From Parerythrobacter lacustris (GTDB taxonomy: Bacteria > Pseudomonadota > Alphaproteobacteria > Sphingomonadales > Sphingomonadaceae): DNA of 64,000 bases. Made by a program: the position numbers and the translations under genes. The first letter of the stretch is position 1. The number at the start of each line of letters is the position of its first letter. The notes under the pieces were generated by a model. That model had not been told where the DNA came from. It worked only from the letters and a program-made list of their open reading frames with translations, and ran no database searches. Shown here piece after piece: positions 36,407 to 46,686 of the stretch. The DNA lies in NCBI RefSeq assembly GCF_024626475.1, contig NZ_JANKHH010000004.1, positions 1 through 64,000 on the forward strand. The letters are read 5' to 3'.

Positions 36407-37974
36407 GCGCGGTGTGGGGCGAGGGCGCGGAGCAATTCGTGCTCGAGACGCTCGGCTGGACCGGGCTGCTGATCGCGCTGGTGCTCTTGTTGCGACGCCC
36501 GGTCAGCCGCTGGTTGGGTCCGCAGGCGGCCTACGCGCTGTGGCTGCTGCCGACGCTGCGGCTGGTCATGCCGCCACTGACCCTGCCGGGCTGGATGGCT
36601 CCCGTCGAGCCGGTCGCACCAACGGTAACATCGACCTACTACATATTGACTGGCGAAGCCTCGGCACCCGCCGTCGCGGCTCCACCATTGGCCGAACCGA
36701 CCGACTGGCTTGCGATCGCAATGCTTGTCTGGGCGCTTGGCACCGCAGCCTTCCTCGTTCGCCGCTTCCAGCAATACTTCGCCATGCGCCGTGAGTTGCT
36801 CGCCGAAGCGCGTCCGGTGGGTGAGGCGGGCAAGGTGCGGCTGGTCGAGACGCCCGCAACCAACGCGCCGATCGCGTTCGGTGTGCGCGACAAGGTGATC
36901 GCGCTGCCGATCGGGTTCATGGCGCTGACCGAACGCGGCGCGCGCGATCTGGCGCTCGAGCACGAGCTGGCGCACCATCGCGGGCATGACCTGCTGGCCA
37001 ATTTCATGGTCCAGCCGCTGTTCGCGATGCACTGGTTCAACCCGCTGGGGTGGGTGGGCTGGAAGGCGCTGCGGCGCGACCAGGAAGCCGCGTGCGATGC
37101 CCGGGTAATCGCTCGCTATGGGACTGAACACCGGGGAGCCTACGCTTCCGTCATCGCCGGTTTCGCGACCGGTCCGCACGTCGCACTAGCAGCGTCAATG
37201 GCGTGCCCGGTGCTGGGCGACAAATCGATAATCCACCGTCTCAGGAGTTTGACGATGTCCGATATTTCTCCCCGCCGCCGCAACGCCGGCCGTGCCCTGA
37301 TGGCTGCCGGCCTGCTCGCGCTGCCGCTGACCGCCTCGATCAGCTACGCCAATGCGCCGGGGGCACCCGTTGCTCCGGTGGCACCGATTGCGCCTGTCGC
37401 CGGTATTGCACCGCCAGCCCCGCCGGCGCCGCCGCTGCCGTTCCTGTTCCAGTCCGCGCCTGACGACGTCGAAGTCGAGGTCGAGACGACCGAAGACGGG
37501 AAACGCGAAGTCCATGTCATTCGTAAGGTCGAACGGACCGGTGAAGAGGGTGAGGAGCAAGAGATCCATCGCGAGCGCCGGGTGGTGTTCCTGGGCGAAG
37601 GCGAAAAGCTCTCGCAAGAGGAACGTGACAAGATCCTCGCCGAGGTGCGTTCCGAGCTCGATCGGGCCGACGCCGAGATCGAGGGCGCTCGTCGGGAAAT
37701 GCGTACCGCCATCATCGAGATGGAGAACGCCAGGCACGGCATGACCAAGGTCAGCATCCAGTGCCGCGGGGGCGACAAGGGCGCCGAATGGCGCGCCAGC
37801 GACAGCGAGACTGTTACCCGCCTGTGCACCAGCGAGGTGATGGCCAGCGCGATCGATGGGCTGAAGCAGGCCCGCGCCGAGATCGCGAAGAGCACCGAGA
37901 TGGACTCGCAAATCCGCGCCGAAATTCTCAAGGCGCTCGACGAAAAGATCGCCAACTGGAAGAGCCGGGACTGA
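36403..37974 (+). CDS. BlaR1/MecR1-type M56 metallopeptidase sensor
   Basis: 523 residues. Membrane helices (about 12-55 and 95-120) bracket a zinc protease with H187ELAH191 (LEHELAHHRGHD); a further helix follows at about 305-325. On signal, such proteases cut the BlaI repressor. Unlike BlaR1, the C-terminal part is not a penicillin-binding domain: a Pro/Ala-rich linker (APVAPVAPIAPVAGIAPPAPP) is followed by about 170 acidic and helical residues ending in conserved cysteines (SIQCRGG, TRLCTSE). So the signal is probably not a beta-lactam. The GTG start overlaps the BlaI gene stop. Confidence 0.85.
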   Translation: MSAVWGEGAEQFVLETLGWTGLLIALVLLLRRPVSRWLGPQAAYALWLLPTLRLVMPPLTLPGWMAPVEPVAPTVTSTYYILTGEASAPAVAAPPLAEPTDWLAIAMLVWALGTAAFLVRRFQQYFAMRRELLAEARPVGEAGKVRLVETPATNAPIAFGVRDKVIALPIGFMALTERGARDLALEHELAHHRGHDLLANFMVQPLFAMHWFNPLGWVGWKALRRDQEAACDARVIARYGTEHRGAYASVIAGFATGPHVALAASMACPVLGDKSIIHRLRSLTMSDISPRRRNAGRALMAAGLLALPLTASISYANAPGAPVAPVAPIAPVAGIAPPAPPAPPLPFLFQSAPDDVEVEVETTEDGKREVHVIRKVERTGEEGEEQEIHRERRVVFLGEGEKLSQEERDKILAEVRSELDRADAEIEGARREMRTAIIEMENARHGMTKVSIQCRGGDKGAEWRASDSETVTRLCTSEVMASAIDGLKQARAEIAKSTEMDSQIRAEILKALDEKIANWKSRD

Positions 37975-38006
37975 TCGCCTGTCCCCAGGGGCGAAAGTTC
38001 GGTGAA

Positions 38007-38039
38007 GAGGGTGGGGAGGGTGATGCCCTTTCCACCCTC
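38007..38039. terminator. bidirectional hairpin between convergent genes
   Basis: GAGGGTGGGGAGGG pairs with CCCTTTCCACCCTC over 14 positions (two G-U or G-T mismatched pairs) with a five-base loop. It lies between the M56 stop (37974) and the metallopeptidase stop (38087). No T-run is seen. Confidence 0.45.
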
Positions 38040-38086
38040 CGCATCGCTTGCTCAGCGCGCCTGGCGAGTGTCGGCCCGGGCCAACC

Positions 38087-38956
38087 TCACCGCATCTGCA
38101 CGTAGCGGTCGCACACCGAATCATCGCGCGCGTTGAGACCCAATTGCAGCGCTTCCATCCGTTGCTCGCTGGTGCCGTGGGTAAAGCCTTCCGGATTGAT
38201 GCGCTGCCCTGCGCTGCGCTGGAGCGCGTCGTCACCGATCGCGCTGGCGGCGCGCATGCCTTCCTCGAGGTCGCCTGGCTCGATCAGGTTGCGGTTCTTG
38301 CCCGCCCAGACCCCGGCATAGCAATCGGCCTGCAGTTCCATCCGCACCTGCAACTGGTTGGCGGCGCGCGGGTTCTGGCTTTGTGCACTGCGGATCGCAG
38401 CGGCGACCCCGGTCAGCTTCTGGATGTGATGGCCATATTCGTGAGCAACGACATAGTAGCGCGCGAAATCGCCGCCTCTGCCCGCCATCCGGCCGAGCTG
38501 GTCGTAGAAACCGGTGTCGATGTAGATCGTCTGGTCACCGGGGCAGTAAAACGGCCCCATGCCGACCGATCCGTTTCCGCAGCCGGTGCTGAAATTGTTC
38601 GATGCGGGAAACCGCAGGATGGGATCCTCGAACGGAACGCCCGCTTGCCGGAACACCGGCTCCCACGTCTGATTGAGCGAAGCGAGTGCGTTGCAGGTCT
38701 CGAGCGCATAGGAATTTGAGTTGCACAGCGTTTCGGCATCCTGCGCGCCGTCCTGCTGCTGCGTTTGTGGCGCAGTCCCCTGATCCATGCCGCCGAGCAT
38801 CTGTGCCGGGTCGACCCCGAACACCAGCGCCGCAATCAGCACGATCACGATCGTCCCGCAACCGGCCTTGCCGCCCCCGCCACCGGGAAAGCCGCCGCCT
38901 CCCCCGCTGGTGGTACCGACGCGAATATTGCGTGGATCGAAACGGTTAAGCCGCAT
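38087..38956 (-). CDS. neutral zinc metallopeptidase (YpfJ family)
   Basis: 289 residues. After a Gly-rich N-terminus and one membrane helix (about 34-48, TIVIVLIAALVFG) the catalytic domain contains H172EYGH176 (VVAHEYGHHIQ) and a Glu further on (RMELQADCYAGVWA), the pattern of the YpfJ/COG2321 family of membrane-anchored proteases with Met/Asp-Cys elements. Targets are unknown in this family. It is transcribed convergently towards the M56 gene and ends at CGG-x-x region of 38087. Confidence 0.85.
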   Translation of the reverse strand: MRLNRFDPRNIRVGTTSGGGGGFPGGGGGKAGCGTIVIVLIAALVFGVDPAQMLGGMDQGTAPQTQQQDGAQDAETLCNSNSYALETCNALASLNQTWEPVFRQAGVPFEDPILRFPASNNFSTGCGNGSVGMGPFYCPGDQTIYIDTGFYDQLGRMAGRGGDFARYYVVAHEYGHHIQKLTGVAAAIRSAQSQNPRAANQLQVRMELQADCYAGVWAGKNRNLIEPGDLEEGMRAASAIGDDALQRSAGQRINPEGFTHGTSEQRMEALQLGLNARDDSVCDRYVQMR

Positions 38957-39072
38957 GCTGCCTCTCCAGTTGTAGCGCCCCGGCAGAATCGCTGGACAGG
39001 CGGCACGATGCCCGCAAAAACGCGGTTTCGCAAAGCCCCGATCCCTTTCTGCCCCAATTTCAGGAGTTCACC

Positions 39073-39828
39073 ATGTTCCTTTCCGGCAAGCGCGCCCTCG
39101 TCACCGGCTCGACCTCGGGCATCGGGCTCGCGATCGCGCGGGCGCTGGCGGCCGAAGGCGCACAGGTGGTGCTCAACGGTTTCGGCGATGCGGACGAGAT
39201 CGCCCGCCTGTGCGAGGAGCTCTCCGCAGTCCACGTCGGGGCCGACCTGATGACCCAGGGTGGCTGCGAGGCATTGATGGCCGGTGCCGGTCCGGTCGAT
39301 ATCCTCGTCAACAACGCCGGGATGCAGCACGTCTCCCCGGTCGAGGAATTCCCGGTCGATAAGTGGAACGCGATCATCGCGCTCAATTTGACCGCCGCGT
39401 TCCACACCACCCGGCTCGCGGTACCGCATATGAAGGCGCAGGGCTGGGGCCGGATCATCAACACTGCAAGCGCGCATTCGAAGACTGCTTCGCCGTTCAA
39501 GATTGCCTACAATGCCAGCAAGCACGGGATCGACGGTTTCACCAAGACCATCGCGCTCGAGCTGGCGCAGACCGGGGTGACCGCCAACTGCATCAGCCCC
39601 GGTTATGTCTGGACCCCGCTGATCGAAGGCCAGATCCCCGATACGATGAAGGCGCGCGGGCTGAGCCGCGAGCAGGTGATCAACGATGTCCTGCTCGCCA
39701 AGCAGCCGACCAAGAAGTTCGTCCAGGTCGGGGAGGTCGGCGCACTCGCCGCCTTCCTGTGCCGCGAGGAAGCGGGCAATGTTACCGGCGCCAATTGGAG
39801 TATCGACGGCGGCTGGACTGCCGAGTAA
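39073..39828 (+). CDS. 3-hydroxybutyrate dehydrogenase
   Basis: 251-residue SDR that interconverts 3-hydroxybutyrate and acetoacetate with NAD+, feeding storage polymer into central metabolism. TGSTSGIGLAIA (cofactor), NNAGMQH, the Ser in SAHSKTASPFK and the YNASKHGIDG motif with Tyr/Lys are present; the combination AHSK and SPGYVWTPLIEGQIPD with QxxK/W is diagnostic of this subgroup. The ATG at 39073 follows an AGGAG site. It stands upstream of an M28 peptidase gene, unrelated by function. Confidence 0.85.
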   Translation: MFLSGKRALVTGSTSGIGLAIARALAAEGAQVVLNGFGDADEIARLCEELSAVHVGADLMTQGGCEALMAGAGPVDILVNNAGMQHVSPVEEFPVDKWNAIIALNLTAAFHTTRLAVPHMKAQGWGRIINTASAHSKTASPFKIAYNASKHGIDGFTKTIALELAQTGVTANCISPGYVWTPLIEGQIPDTMKARGLSREQVINDVLLAKQPTKKFVQVGEVGALAAFLCREEAGNVTGANWSIDGGWTAE

Positions 39829-39862
39829 GTCAGCCCAAGAGCCAAGGGGAGCACACAGGGGC

Positions 39863-41323
39863 ATGTCAGGGTTGCGTATCGGCTTCGCCTTGCTGCTGGC
39901 GGCGTTCCTCGCCGCCTGCGCGACCATGCCGTCACAAAGGGCAGCCTACCAAGCCGAACGGCAGGCGCTGAGCGATCATATCCGTGTGTTGTCTGGTCCC
40001 GAGTACGGCGGGCGGATGCCGGGCACAGAAGGCGGGCGGATGACGCAGGCCTACATGGTCGAGAAACTGACAGGCTATGGCTTTCAGCCGGGCGCGGCCG
40101 GTGGCAGCTGGCACCAGCCGGTCACGCTCCAACGATTCAGCCCGGTATCCTCGCGGCTGACTATCCGCTCGGGCCGCCAGTCGCTCCCGCTCTCCGGCGA
40201 GGGGTTGCTGGTCCGTATTCGTAGCGAAAGCCGGACGGTCAAGGATGCCGGGATCGTCTTCGTTGCCGACAAGCAAGGTCTGCATGCGGCATCGCTGACG
40301 GGCCAGGTCGCGCTGGTTCGCGCAGACGATATGCAGGCGGTCGCGACCGAACTGCTCGCTGCCGAACCCGCCGCGATCGTTGCGCTGTTCGATGATTCGG
40401 CGGCGTTCGATCGTTTCGCTAGAGGCTTTCGCAATGGCAGGTACGGCCTCATCACCCAGCCAAGCGACAGGACCGCCTTTGCCCTGCTGTCACCCGACCT
40501 GACGCGTGCGCTTTACGAAAGGCTCGCGACCGACGGAGAAGGATTGGCCGCGCGCGCCACTGAAGCAGGCGCGCCACTCCCGCTGGACGCAACCGCCGAC
40601 CTTGCCTTCGAAACCGCGCGCGAGACGCTCGAAACCGCCAATGTCATCGGGGTTTTGCCTGGCAGAGTGAAGGGGAGCGGCGCGGTGATGCTGCTCGCGC
40701 ATTGGGACCACCTCGGCACCTGCGGCGGGGAGAGCGACGAAGACCGCCTGTGCAACGGGGCGGTCGATAACGCGAGCGGGGTCGGGGTGATGCTGGAAAC
40801 CGCGCGCCTGATCGCCGCACAAGGTCCGCTCGACCGCGATCTCTACATCGTCGGGACCACCGCTGAGGAACTCGGGCTGCTGGGCGCAGAAGCCTTCGCC
40901 GAAGACCCGCCGTTCCCGCTGCCCACCATCGTCGCGGCGTTCAATATGGACACGATGGCGATTTCCCCCCGGGGCGCGCCGCTGACGGTGATCGGCGACG
41001 GGCGCACCCCGCTCGATCCGGGTATCCGGATGGTGGCGGAATCGCTCGGACGCAAGCTCGATATCCGGGAAGAGCATCAGGCCTTCGTCGCCCGGCAGGA
41101 CGGCTGGGCGCTGCTGTCACGCGATGTCCCGGCGGTGCTGGTCGGATCGGCGATGGGCGATCAGAGCGCCTTCGACGCTTTCATGTCGACCCACTACCAC
41201 GCCGCGAGCGACGAGTGGTCGCCCGACATGGAACTGGGCGGGGCGACCGAGGATATCTTCCTCCATGTCGAACTGCTCAGGTACTTCGGCAACGAGGTCA
41301 GTTACACTCCCGGCAAGCGATAG
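39863..41323 (+). CDS. M28-family metallopeptidase lipoprotein
   Basis: 486 residues, lipoprotein (LAAC at about residue 17-20). The M28 ligands are in order: AHWDHLG (first His, Asp), DNASG (bridging Asp), TAEELG (catalytic Glu pair), FNMDTM (Asp) and HYHAASD (last His). It is therefore a di-zinc aminopeptidase/carboxypeptidase in the cell envelope, with an N-terminal PA-like insertion (about residues 130-250) typical of larger members. GGGGAG precedes the start at 39863. The likely role is peptide degradation. Confidence 0.87.
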   Translation: MSGLRIGFALLLAAFLAACATMPSQRAAYQAERQALSDHIRVLSGPEYGGRMPGTEGGRMTQAYMVEKLTGYGFQPGAAGGSWHQPVTLQRFSPVSSRLTIRSGRQSLPLSGEGLLVRIRSESRTVKDAGIVFVADKQGLHAASLTGQVALVRADDMQAVATELLAAEPAAIVALFDDSAAFDRFARGFRNGRYGLITQPSDRTAFALLSPDLTRALYERLATDGEGLAARATEAGAPLPLDATADLAFETARETLETANVIGVLPGRVKGSGAVMLLAHWDHLGTCGGESDEDRLCNGAVDNASGVGVMLETARLIAAQGPLDRDLYIVGTTAEELGLLGAEAFAEDPPFPLPTIVAAFNMDTMAISPRGAPLTVIGDGRTPLDPGIRMVAESLGRKLDIREEHQAFVARQDGWALLSRDVPAVLVGSAMGDQSAFDAFMSTHYHAASDEWSPDMELGGATEDIFLHVELLRYFGNEVSYTPGKR

Positions 41324-41347
41324 ACGCTTATCTTTCGCTCGGGCTAG

Positions 41348-42883
<1,536 letters not shown>

Positions 42884-42927
42884 GCCCTCTCCAACTCCGA
42901 CTGGGCAACAAGTTGCCAAGTCTGCGT

Positions 42928-43034
42928 ATCCTCTCCCGCAAGGGGAGAGGAGATGGTGCTTATCCTCCCCCCTCGCGGGGGAGGATAGCGCAGCTTGCCT
43001 GCCCCGCAGGCTAGCGAAGCCTGCAGAGGGGGTT
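42928..43034. repeat. C/G-rich repeat cluster between guaB and the rsmB-like gene
   Basis: CCTCTCCCGCAAGGGGAGAGG and the second hairpin CCTCCCCCCTCGCGGGGGAGGAT lie back to back, followed by a third palindrome (TTGCCTGCCCCGCAGGC with GCCTGCAGAGG). They fill the 156-bp gap and the last one provides the purine-rich ribosome-binding site of the next gene. The elements belong to the C/G-rich family seen inside ligA. Confidence 0.75.
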
Positions 43035-43039
43035 TCCGC

Positions 43040-44221
43040 ATGACCCCCGCCGCCCGCGTCCAGTCGGCGATCGAGATTCTCGACCAGGTGATCGAGGCGG
43101 CACGTAGCAACGGCGCGCCTGCGGACCGGATCCTGGCAGATTGGTTTCGCGCCCACCGCTTCGCCGGGTCGAAAGACAAGCGCGCCGTCCGCGAGCTGGT
43201 TTACGGCGCGATCCGAGATTGCGGGCCACTGCCGGCATCGGGACGCGCGGCGATGCTGCATTTCACTGCGGGCGATGAAACGCTGCGCGCCTTGTTCGAT
43301 GGTTCGAACTATGGCCCGGCAGCGGTGGGTTCGACCGAACGTCCGGCGGTTGGCGGCATCGCGCCCAACTGGCTGGTCAAGTCGCTTGCCGCATCCGGCA
43401 TCGCGGGGGACGAGGCCAAGGCCTTGCTCGGCCGGGCTCCGCTCGATCTGAGGGTCAACACACTCAAGGCCGATCGGGAAACGATCGAATTGCCCGAAGC
43501 GGGAGAAGCGCTCGCCGCCCCGCAGGCCCTGCGCTTCCCCTCGGGGACGCAGGCCGATCAATGGGCCGCCTATCGCGACGGGCTGGCCGAGGTGCAGGAC
43601 CACGGCAGCCAATGGGCCTGTGCGGCGGTCAATGCGCAGCCGGGGGAAACGGTGATCGACCTGTGCGCCGGGGCAGGGGGCAAGACGCTCGCGCTCGCCG
43701 CCGCGATGGACAATCGCGGGACGCTCGTCGCCGCCGACACAGACAAACGGCGGCTCGGCAATCTGCCCCCGCGCGCCGAGCGGGCCGGGGCCGGGATGAT
43801 CGAGACCTTGCTGCTCGATCCGGTTAAGGAACTCGACGCTCTCGCTACATTCCACGGCAAGGCCGACGCGGTTTTGGTCGACGCGCCCTGTTCGGGCACC
43901 GGGACCTGGCGGCGCAACCCTGAGGCGCGCTGGCGGCTCGATCCCAAGCAGATCGAGCGTTACGCTGAAACACAGGCGCGTTTGCTCGATGTCGCAGCAC
44001 AGCTCGTTCGGTCCGGCGGCAGGCTGGTCTATGTCACGTGCTCGCTGCTCGATGTCGAGGGCAAGGATCGGATCACAGCTTTCCTTGCGGCCAATTCGCA
44101 ATGGAGCGCGTCGCCGCTGAACTTCCCGCTCGGCCGCCCGCATGGCGATGGAACGCGCCTCACACCGTTCCATGACGGCACGGACGGATTTTTCATCGCA
44201 CGTCTAGAATTGGCATGTTAA
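43040..44221 (+). CDS. RsmB-type 16S rRNA m5C methyltransferase
   Basis: 393-residue SAM-dependent RNA methyltransferase of the NOP2/Sun family, in which RsmB modifies 16S rRNA C967. The catalytic Cys residues are in DAPCSGTGTWRRNPE (motif IV) and YVTCSLLDVEG (motif VI); the SAM motif is VIDLCAGAGGKTLAL. An N-terminal NusB-like helical domain (about residues 1-110) with the SAM domain at the C-terminus matches RsmB rather than RsmF. The ATG at 43040 gives a normal N-terminus (MTPAARVQSAIEILDQV). Confidence 0.88.
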   Translation: MTPAARVQSAIEILDQVIEAARSNGAPADRILADWFRAHRFAGSKDKRAVRELVYGAIRDCGPLPASGRAAMLHFTAGDETLRALFDGSNYGPAAVGSTERPAVGGIAPNWLVKSLAASGIAGDEAKALLGRAPLDLRVNTLKADRETIELPEAGEALAAPQALRFPSGTQADQWAAYRDGLAEVQDHGSQWACAAVNAQPGETVIDLCAGAGGKTLALAAAMDNRGTLVAADTDKRRLGNLPPRAERAGAGMIETLLLDPVKELDALATFHGKADAVLVDAPCSGTGTWRRNPEARWRLDPKQIERYAETQARLLDVAAQLVRSGGRLVYVTCSLLDVEGKDRITAFLAANSQWSASPLNFPLGRPHGDGTRLTPFHDGTDGFFIARLELAC

Positions 44222-44280
44222 CGAAGCCGCCGATGGCAGAGTCCGCCCTTCCTCGACCCGCTGCCGCCAAGGAGTTGTTC

Positions 44281-44784
44281 ATGCGTTATGCCCCGCTCGC
44301 TGCCGCCCTGTCGCTCGCTTTCGCGGTGACTTCGAGCATCGGCAGTGCCGGCGAACGCGCGCCGTCGCAGCGCGCGGCGATGCTGATTGCCGAAGGGCAG
44401 GCCGCGCTCGACGCCGGCCAGCCGCAAAAGGCGATCGATGCGTTCGAGGCTGCGCTGGCGGTCGACCCGGCCTATACCGGAACCTACCTTCACCTCGCCG
44501 AGGCCGCGCGCCGCGAGGGGATGCAGGGCAAGGCAATCCGGTACTACCGCGAGGTGCTAACCCGCGATCCGGACAATTACGCCGCGATCTCGGGCGAGGG
44601 CGCAGCGCTGGTCGAGAAGGGCGCGGTGGAGAAAGCGAAGACCAATCTCGCCAAGCTCGAATCCGAATGCGGTTCGGGCTGTGCCGAGACACAGGAGCTC
44701 GCCAGTGCGATCGCACGCGGCCCGCAACCGCGTGTACTGGCAGCGGAAAACGTCCTGCCCGACACCCAAGTGACGCAGAACTGA
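44281..44784 (+). CDS. secreted TPR protein
   Basis: 167 residues with a signal peptide (MRYAPLAAALSLAFAVTSS). Three tandem TPR motifs follow (SQRAAMLIAEGQAALDAGQPQ, AFEAALAVDPAYTG, and IRYYREVLTRDPDNYAAI). A C-terminal pair of Cys (LESECGSGCAETQ) may form a disulfide. AAGGAG is six bases before the ATG. It probably acts as a protein-binding scaffold in the periplasm. The gene ends 68 bp before the repeat element at 44853. Confidence 0.75.
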   Translation: MRYAPLAAALSLAFAVTSSIGSAGERAPSQRAAMLIAEGQAALDAGQPQKAIDAFEAALAVDPAYTGTYLHLAEAARREGMQGKAIRYYREVLTRDPDNYAAISGEGAALVEKGAVEKAKTNLAKLESECGSGCAETQELASAIARGPQPRVLAAENVLPDTQVTQN

Positions 44785-44852
44785 TCGTCCGTTCCACGAC
44801 CGTTCAAGTCGTGTGCATGAGGCTGGTCCGCCTTTTGCAATACACCAGCCGT

Positions 44853-44924
44853 TGTCATTCCCGCGTAGGCGGGAATCCATGGGCTAGGGTCCTTCCTGGA
44901 TCCCCGCCTTCGCGGGGATGACAA
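44853..44924. repeat. palindromic repeat with TTGTCATTCCCGCG arms
   Basis: 72 bp beginning TTGTCATTCCCGCGTAGGCG and ending CGCGGGGATGACAA, with an inner pair GGGAATCCAT and ATGGATTCC-like. It belongs to the group of proteobacterial palindromic repeats with CGTCAT/TGTCAT starts, but not to the recN family. The 160 bp that follow (to 45084) hold a degenerate relative of the C/G-rich palindrome and no gene. Confidence 0.8.
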
Positions 44925-45084
44925 GTTTTGGCGGAGGCCACGGGATGGATCGGCGCTGCTTTGGCTGATGTCACAGGGTTCTATTCAAGGGCACGGACCT
45001 GAGGTTGGTTGCGAGGCGGCAGCCTCGTTCAGCGCCGCTACCACCTCCACCCCCTGCACTGAAGAGCAGAGGGCTTCGCGTAGC

Positions 45085-45561
45085 CTAGATCAGTTCCCGA
45101 AACGCTTCCAATACAGTGCGATAGACGCGCTTCTTGAACGGGACGATCAATTCCGGAACACGCTCGGGCTCGACCCACATCCATTCGGCGAATTCGGGCG
45201 GGTCGTGCGCTTCGAGGTCGATGTCGGCGTCGCTTCCGGTGAAGCGGGCGAGGAACCAGACCTGCTCTTGGCCGCGATACTTGCCGCCCCACAGCTTGCC
45301 CAGAAGTTCCTCAGGCAGGTCGTAGCGGACCACTTCTTCCATCCGCTGGATGATCGCAACATGCTCCTCGCCCACGCCGGTTTCCTCCGCCAGCTCGCGC
45401 AGCGCTGCCTCGCGCAGGTCCTCCCCGTCGTCGACGCCGCCCTGCGGCATCTGCCATGCGCCCGAATCCTTGTTGTCGATTCGCTGGCCGACGAACACCT
45501 TGCCCTCGGCATTGACCAGCATCACCCCGACGCAGGGGCGGTAACCCGGTTCTCCGTTCAT
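45085..45561 (-). CDS. rppH: RNA pyrophosphohydrolase
   Basis: 158-residue Nudix enzyme that removes pyrophosphate from 5'-triphosphate mRNAs, starting RNA decay. The Nudix box is GGVDDGEDLREAALRELAEETG (residues about 42-63) with its Glu residues; the N-terminus (MNGEPGYRPCVGVMLVNAEGKVFVGQRI) and the C-terminal W-containing segment are typical for RppH. The gene is preceded one base upstream by the stop of the esterase gene on the same strand, so the two may be co-transcribed. Confidence 0.9.
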   Translation of the reverse strand: MNGEPGYRPCVGVMLVNAEGKVFVGQRIDNKDSGAWQMPQGGVDDGEDLREAALRELAEETGVGEEHVAIIQRMEEVVRYDLPEELLGKLWGGKYRGQEQVWFLARFTGSDADIDLEAHDPPEFAEWMWVEPERVPELIVPFKKRVYRTVLEAFRELI

Positions 45562-46512
45562 TCAGCCGTGCCTCGCGAGCATCATCTTCATCGCCGCAAA
45601 CACATGGTCGAGATCCTTCTGGTAGCTCGGAATGGCCTGACGGAGATTGGTAAAGCTGTGGGTGCCGCCCGACACTTCGATGAAGACGTGGTCGATCCCC
45701 GCCTGGCTCAGCGCGGCGCTATAGTCGCGGCCCGAATCGCGGATAGGGTCGAGGCTGGCGGTGACCAGCACTGCGGGCGGCGTGCCTGCATGGTCGGCCA
45801 GCACCGGCATGGCGCGCCAGTCGCTCTTGTCGGGCTGGTAGGCGGCTTCGAAGAACTCCATCGCGGCGCGTGTCAGCACGAAGCCCTCGGCGAATTGTTC
45901 GACACTCGCCGAGCCGACCCAGTCGCTCGCGAGCGGGAAGATCGGCACCTGCAGCACCACCGGCACCGCCGCCGCCTCGCGCATCAGCGCCTGCGTCACC
46001 ACGATCGCCGCATTGCCGCCCGCGCTGTCGCCGATCGGGACGAGGCCGGTCGCGCTGCGGCCCAGTTCGGCGGGCGATCCGGCGATCCAGCGCGTTGCGG
46101 CAACGCAATCTTCGATCGCGGCGGGGAAGGGTGCTTCGGGCGCGCAGCGATAATCGACCGCCACCACCGGCAGATCCATCTGGTGGGCGATCTCGGTGCA
46201 CAGGCTGTGATGCGTGTCGAGGTCTCCGATCACGAAGCCGCCGCCGTGGTAGAAGCAGATCACCGGACCGGGGTCGCGGCTCTCGCGTGCGTCATACAGG
46301 CGCAGCGGGATATCGCCCGCCGGGCCGGGGCAGGCGAGGTTGCGGATGACGGCCAGCTCGCGCGCCGGCGCGTCTGCCATGTCGTGCAGCGCCTGGTATC
46401 CCGCGCGCGCTTCCGCGATGGTCACCTCGCCAAGCGGCGGGCCGCCAGCGGCTTCGAGCATGGCGAGGAAAGCCTTCACATCCTCACGCACGTAATGTTC
46501 GGTATCGGCCAT
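45562..46512 (-). CDS. HSL-type alpha/beta hydrolase
   Basis: 316-residue esterase/lipase. Motifs of the hormone-sensitive lipase family are visible: oxyanion HGGG (FYHGGGFVIGD), nucleophile GDSAGG, then Asp (LDPIRDSG) and His (GGTHSF). It probably hydrolyses short-chain esters. It lies upstream of rppH with no intervening bases between stop and start, and divergently from korA. Confidence 0.88.
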   Translation of the reverse strand: MADTEHYVREDVKAFLAMLEAAGGPPLGEVTIAEARAGYQALHDMADAPARELAVIRNLACPGPAGDIPLRLYDARESRDPGPVICFYHGGGFVIGDLDTHHSLCTEIAHQMDLPVVAVDYRCAPEAPFPAAIEDCVAATRWIAGSPAELGRSATGLVPIGDSAGGNAAIVVTQALMREAAAVPVVLQVPIFPLASDWVGSASVEQFAEGFVLTRAAMEFFEAAYQPDKSDWRAMPVLADHAGTPPAVLVTASLDPIRDSGRDYSAALSQAGIDHVFIEVSGGTHSFTNLRQAIPSYQKDLDHVFAAMKMMLARHG

Positions 46513-46686
46513 TGCCGCTTCGCCCCTTATCCTGATTTGCCGACAGCTTAGCGAGGGTGCGCGCCTTTTCCACTCGACATTTTGCAGGTAGCAGAGAAAA
46601 ACTTGATTGCGGGAGCAGGTCCGGGTTCATAGGTGCCCGGCCACACATGACAGCGCAGATCGAGCTGCGCGAGCAAAGGATTACCC

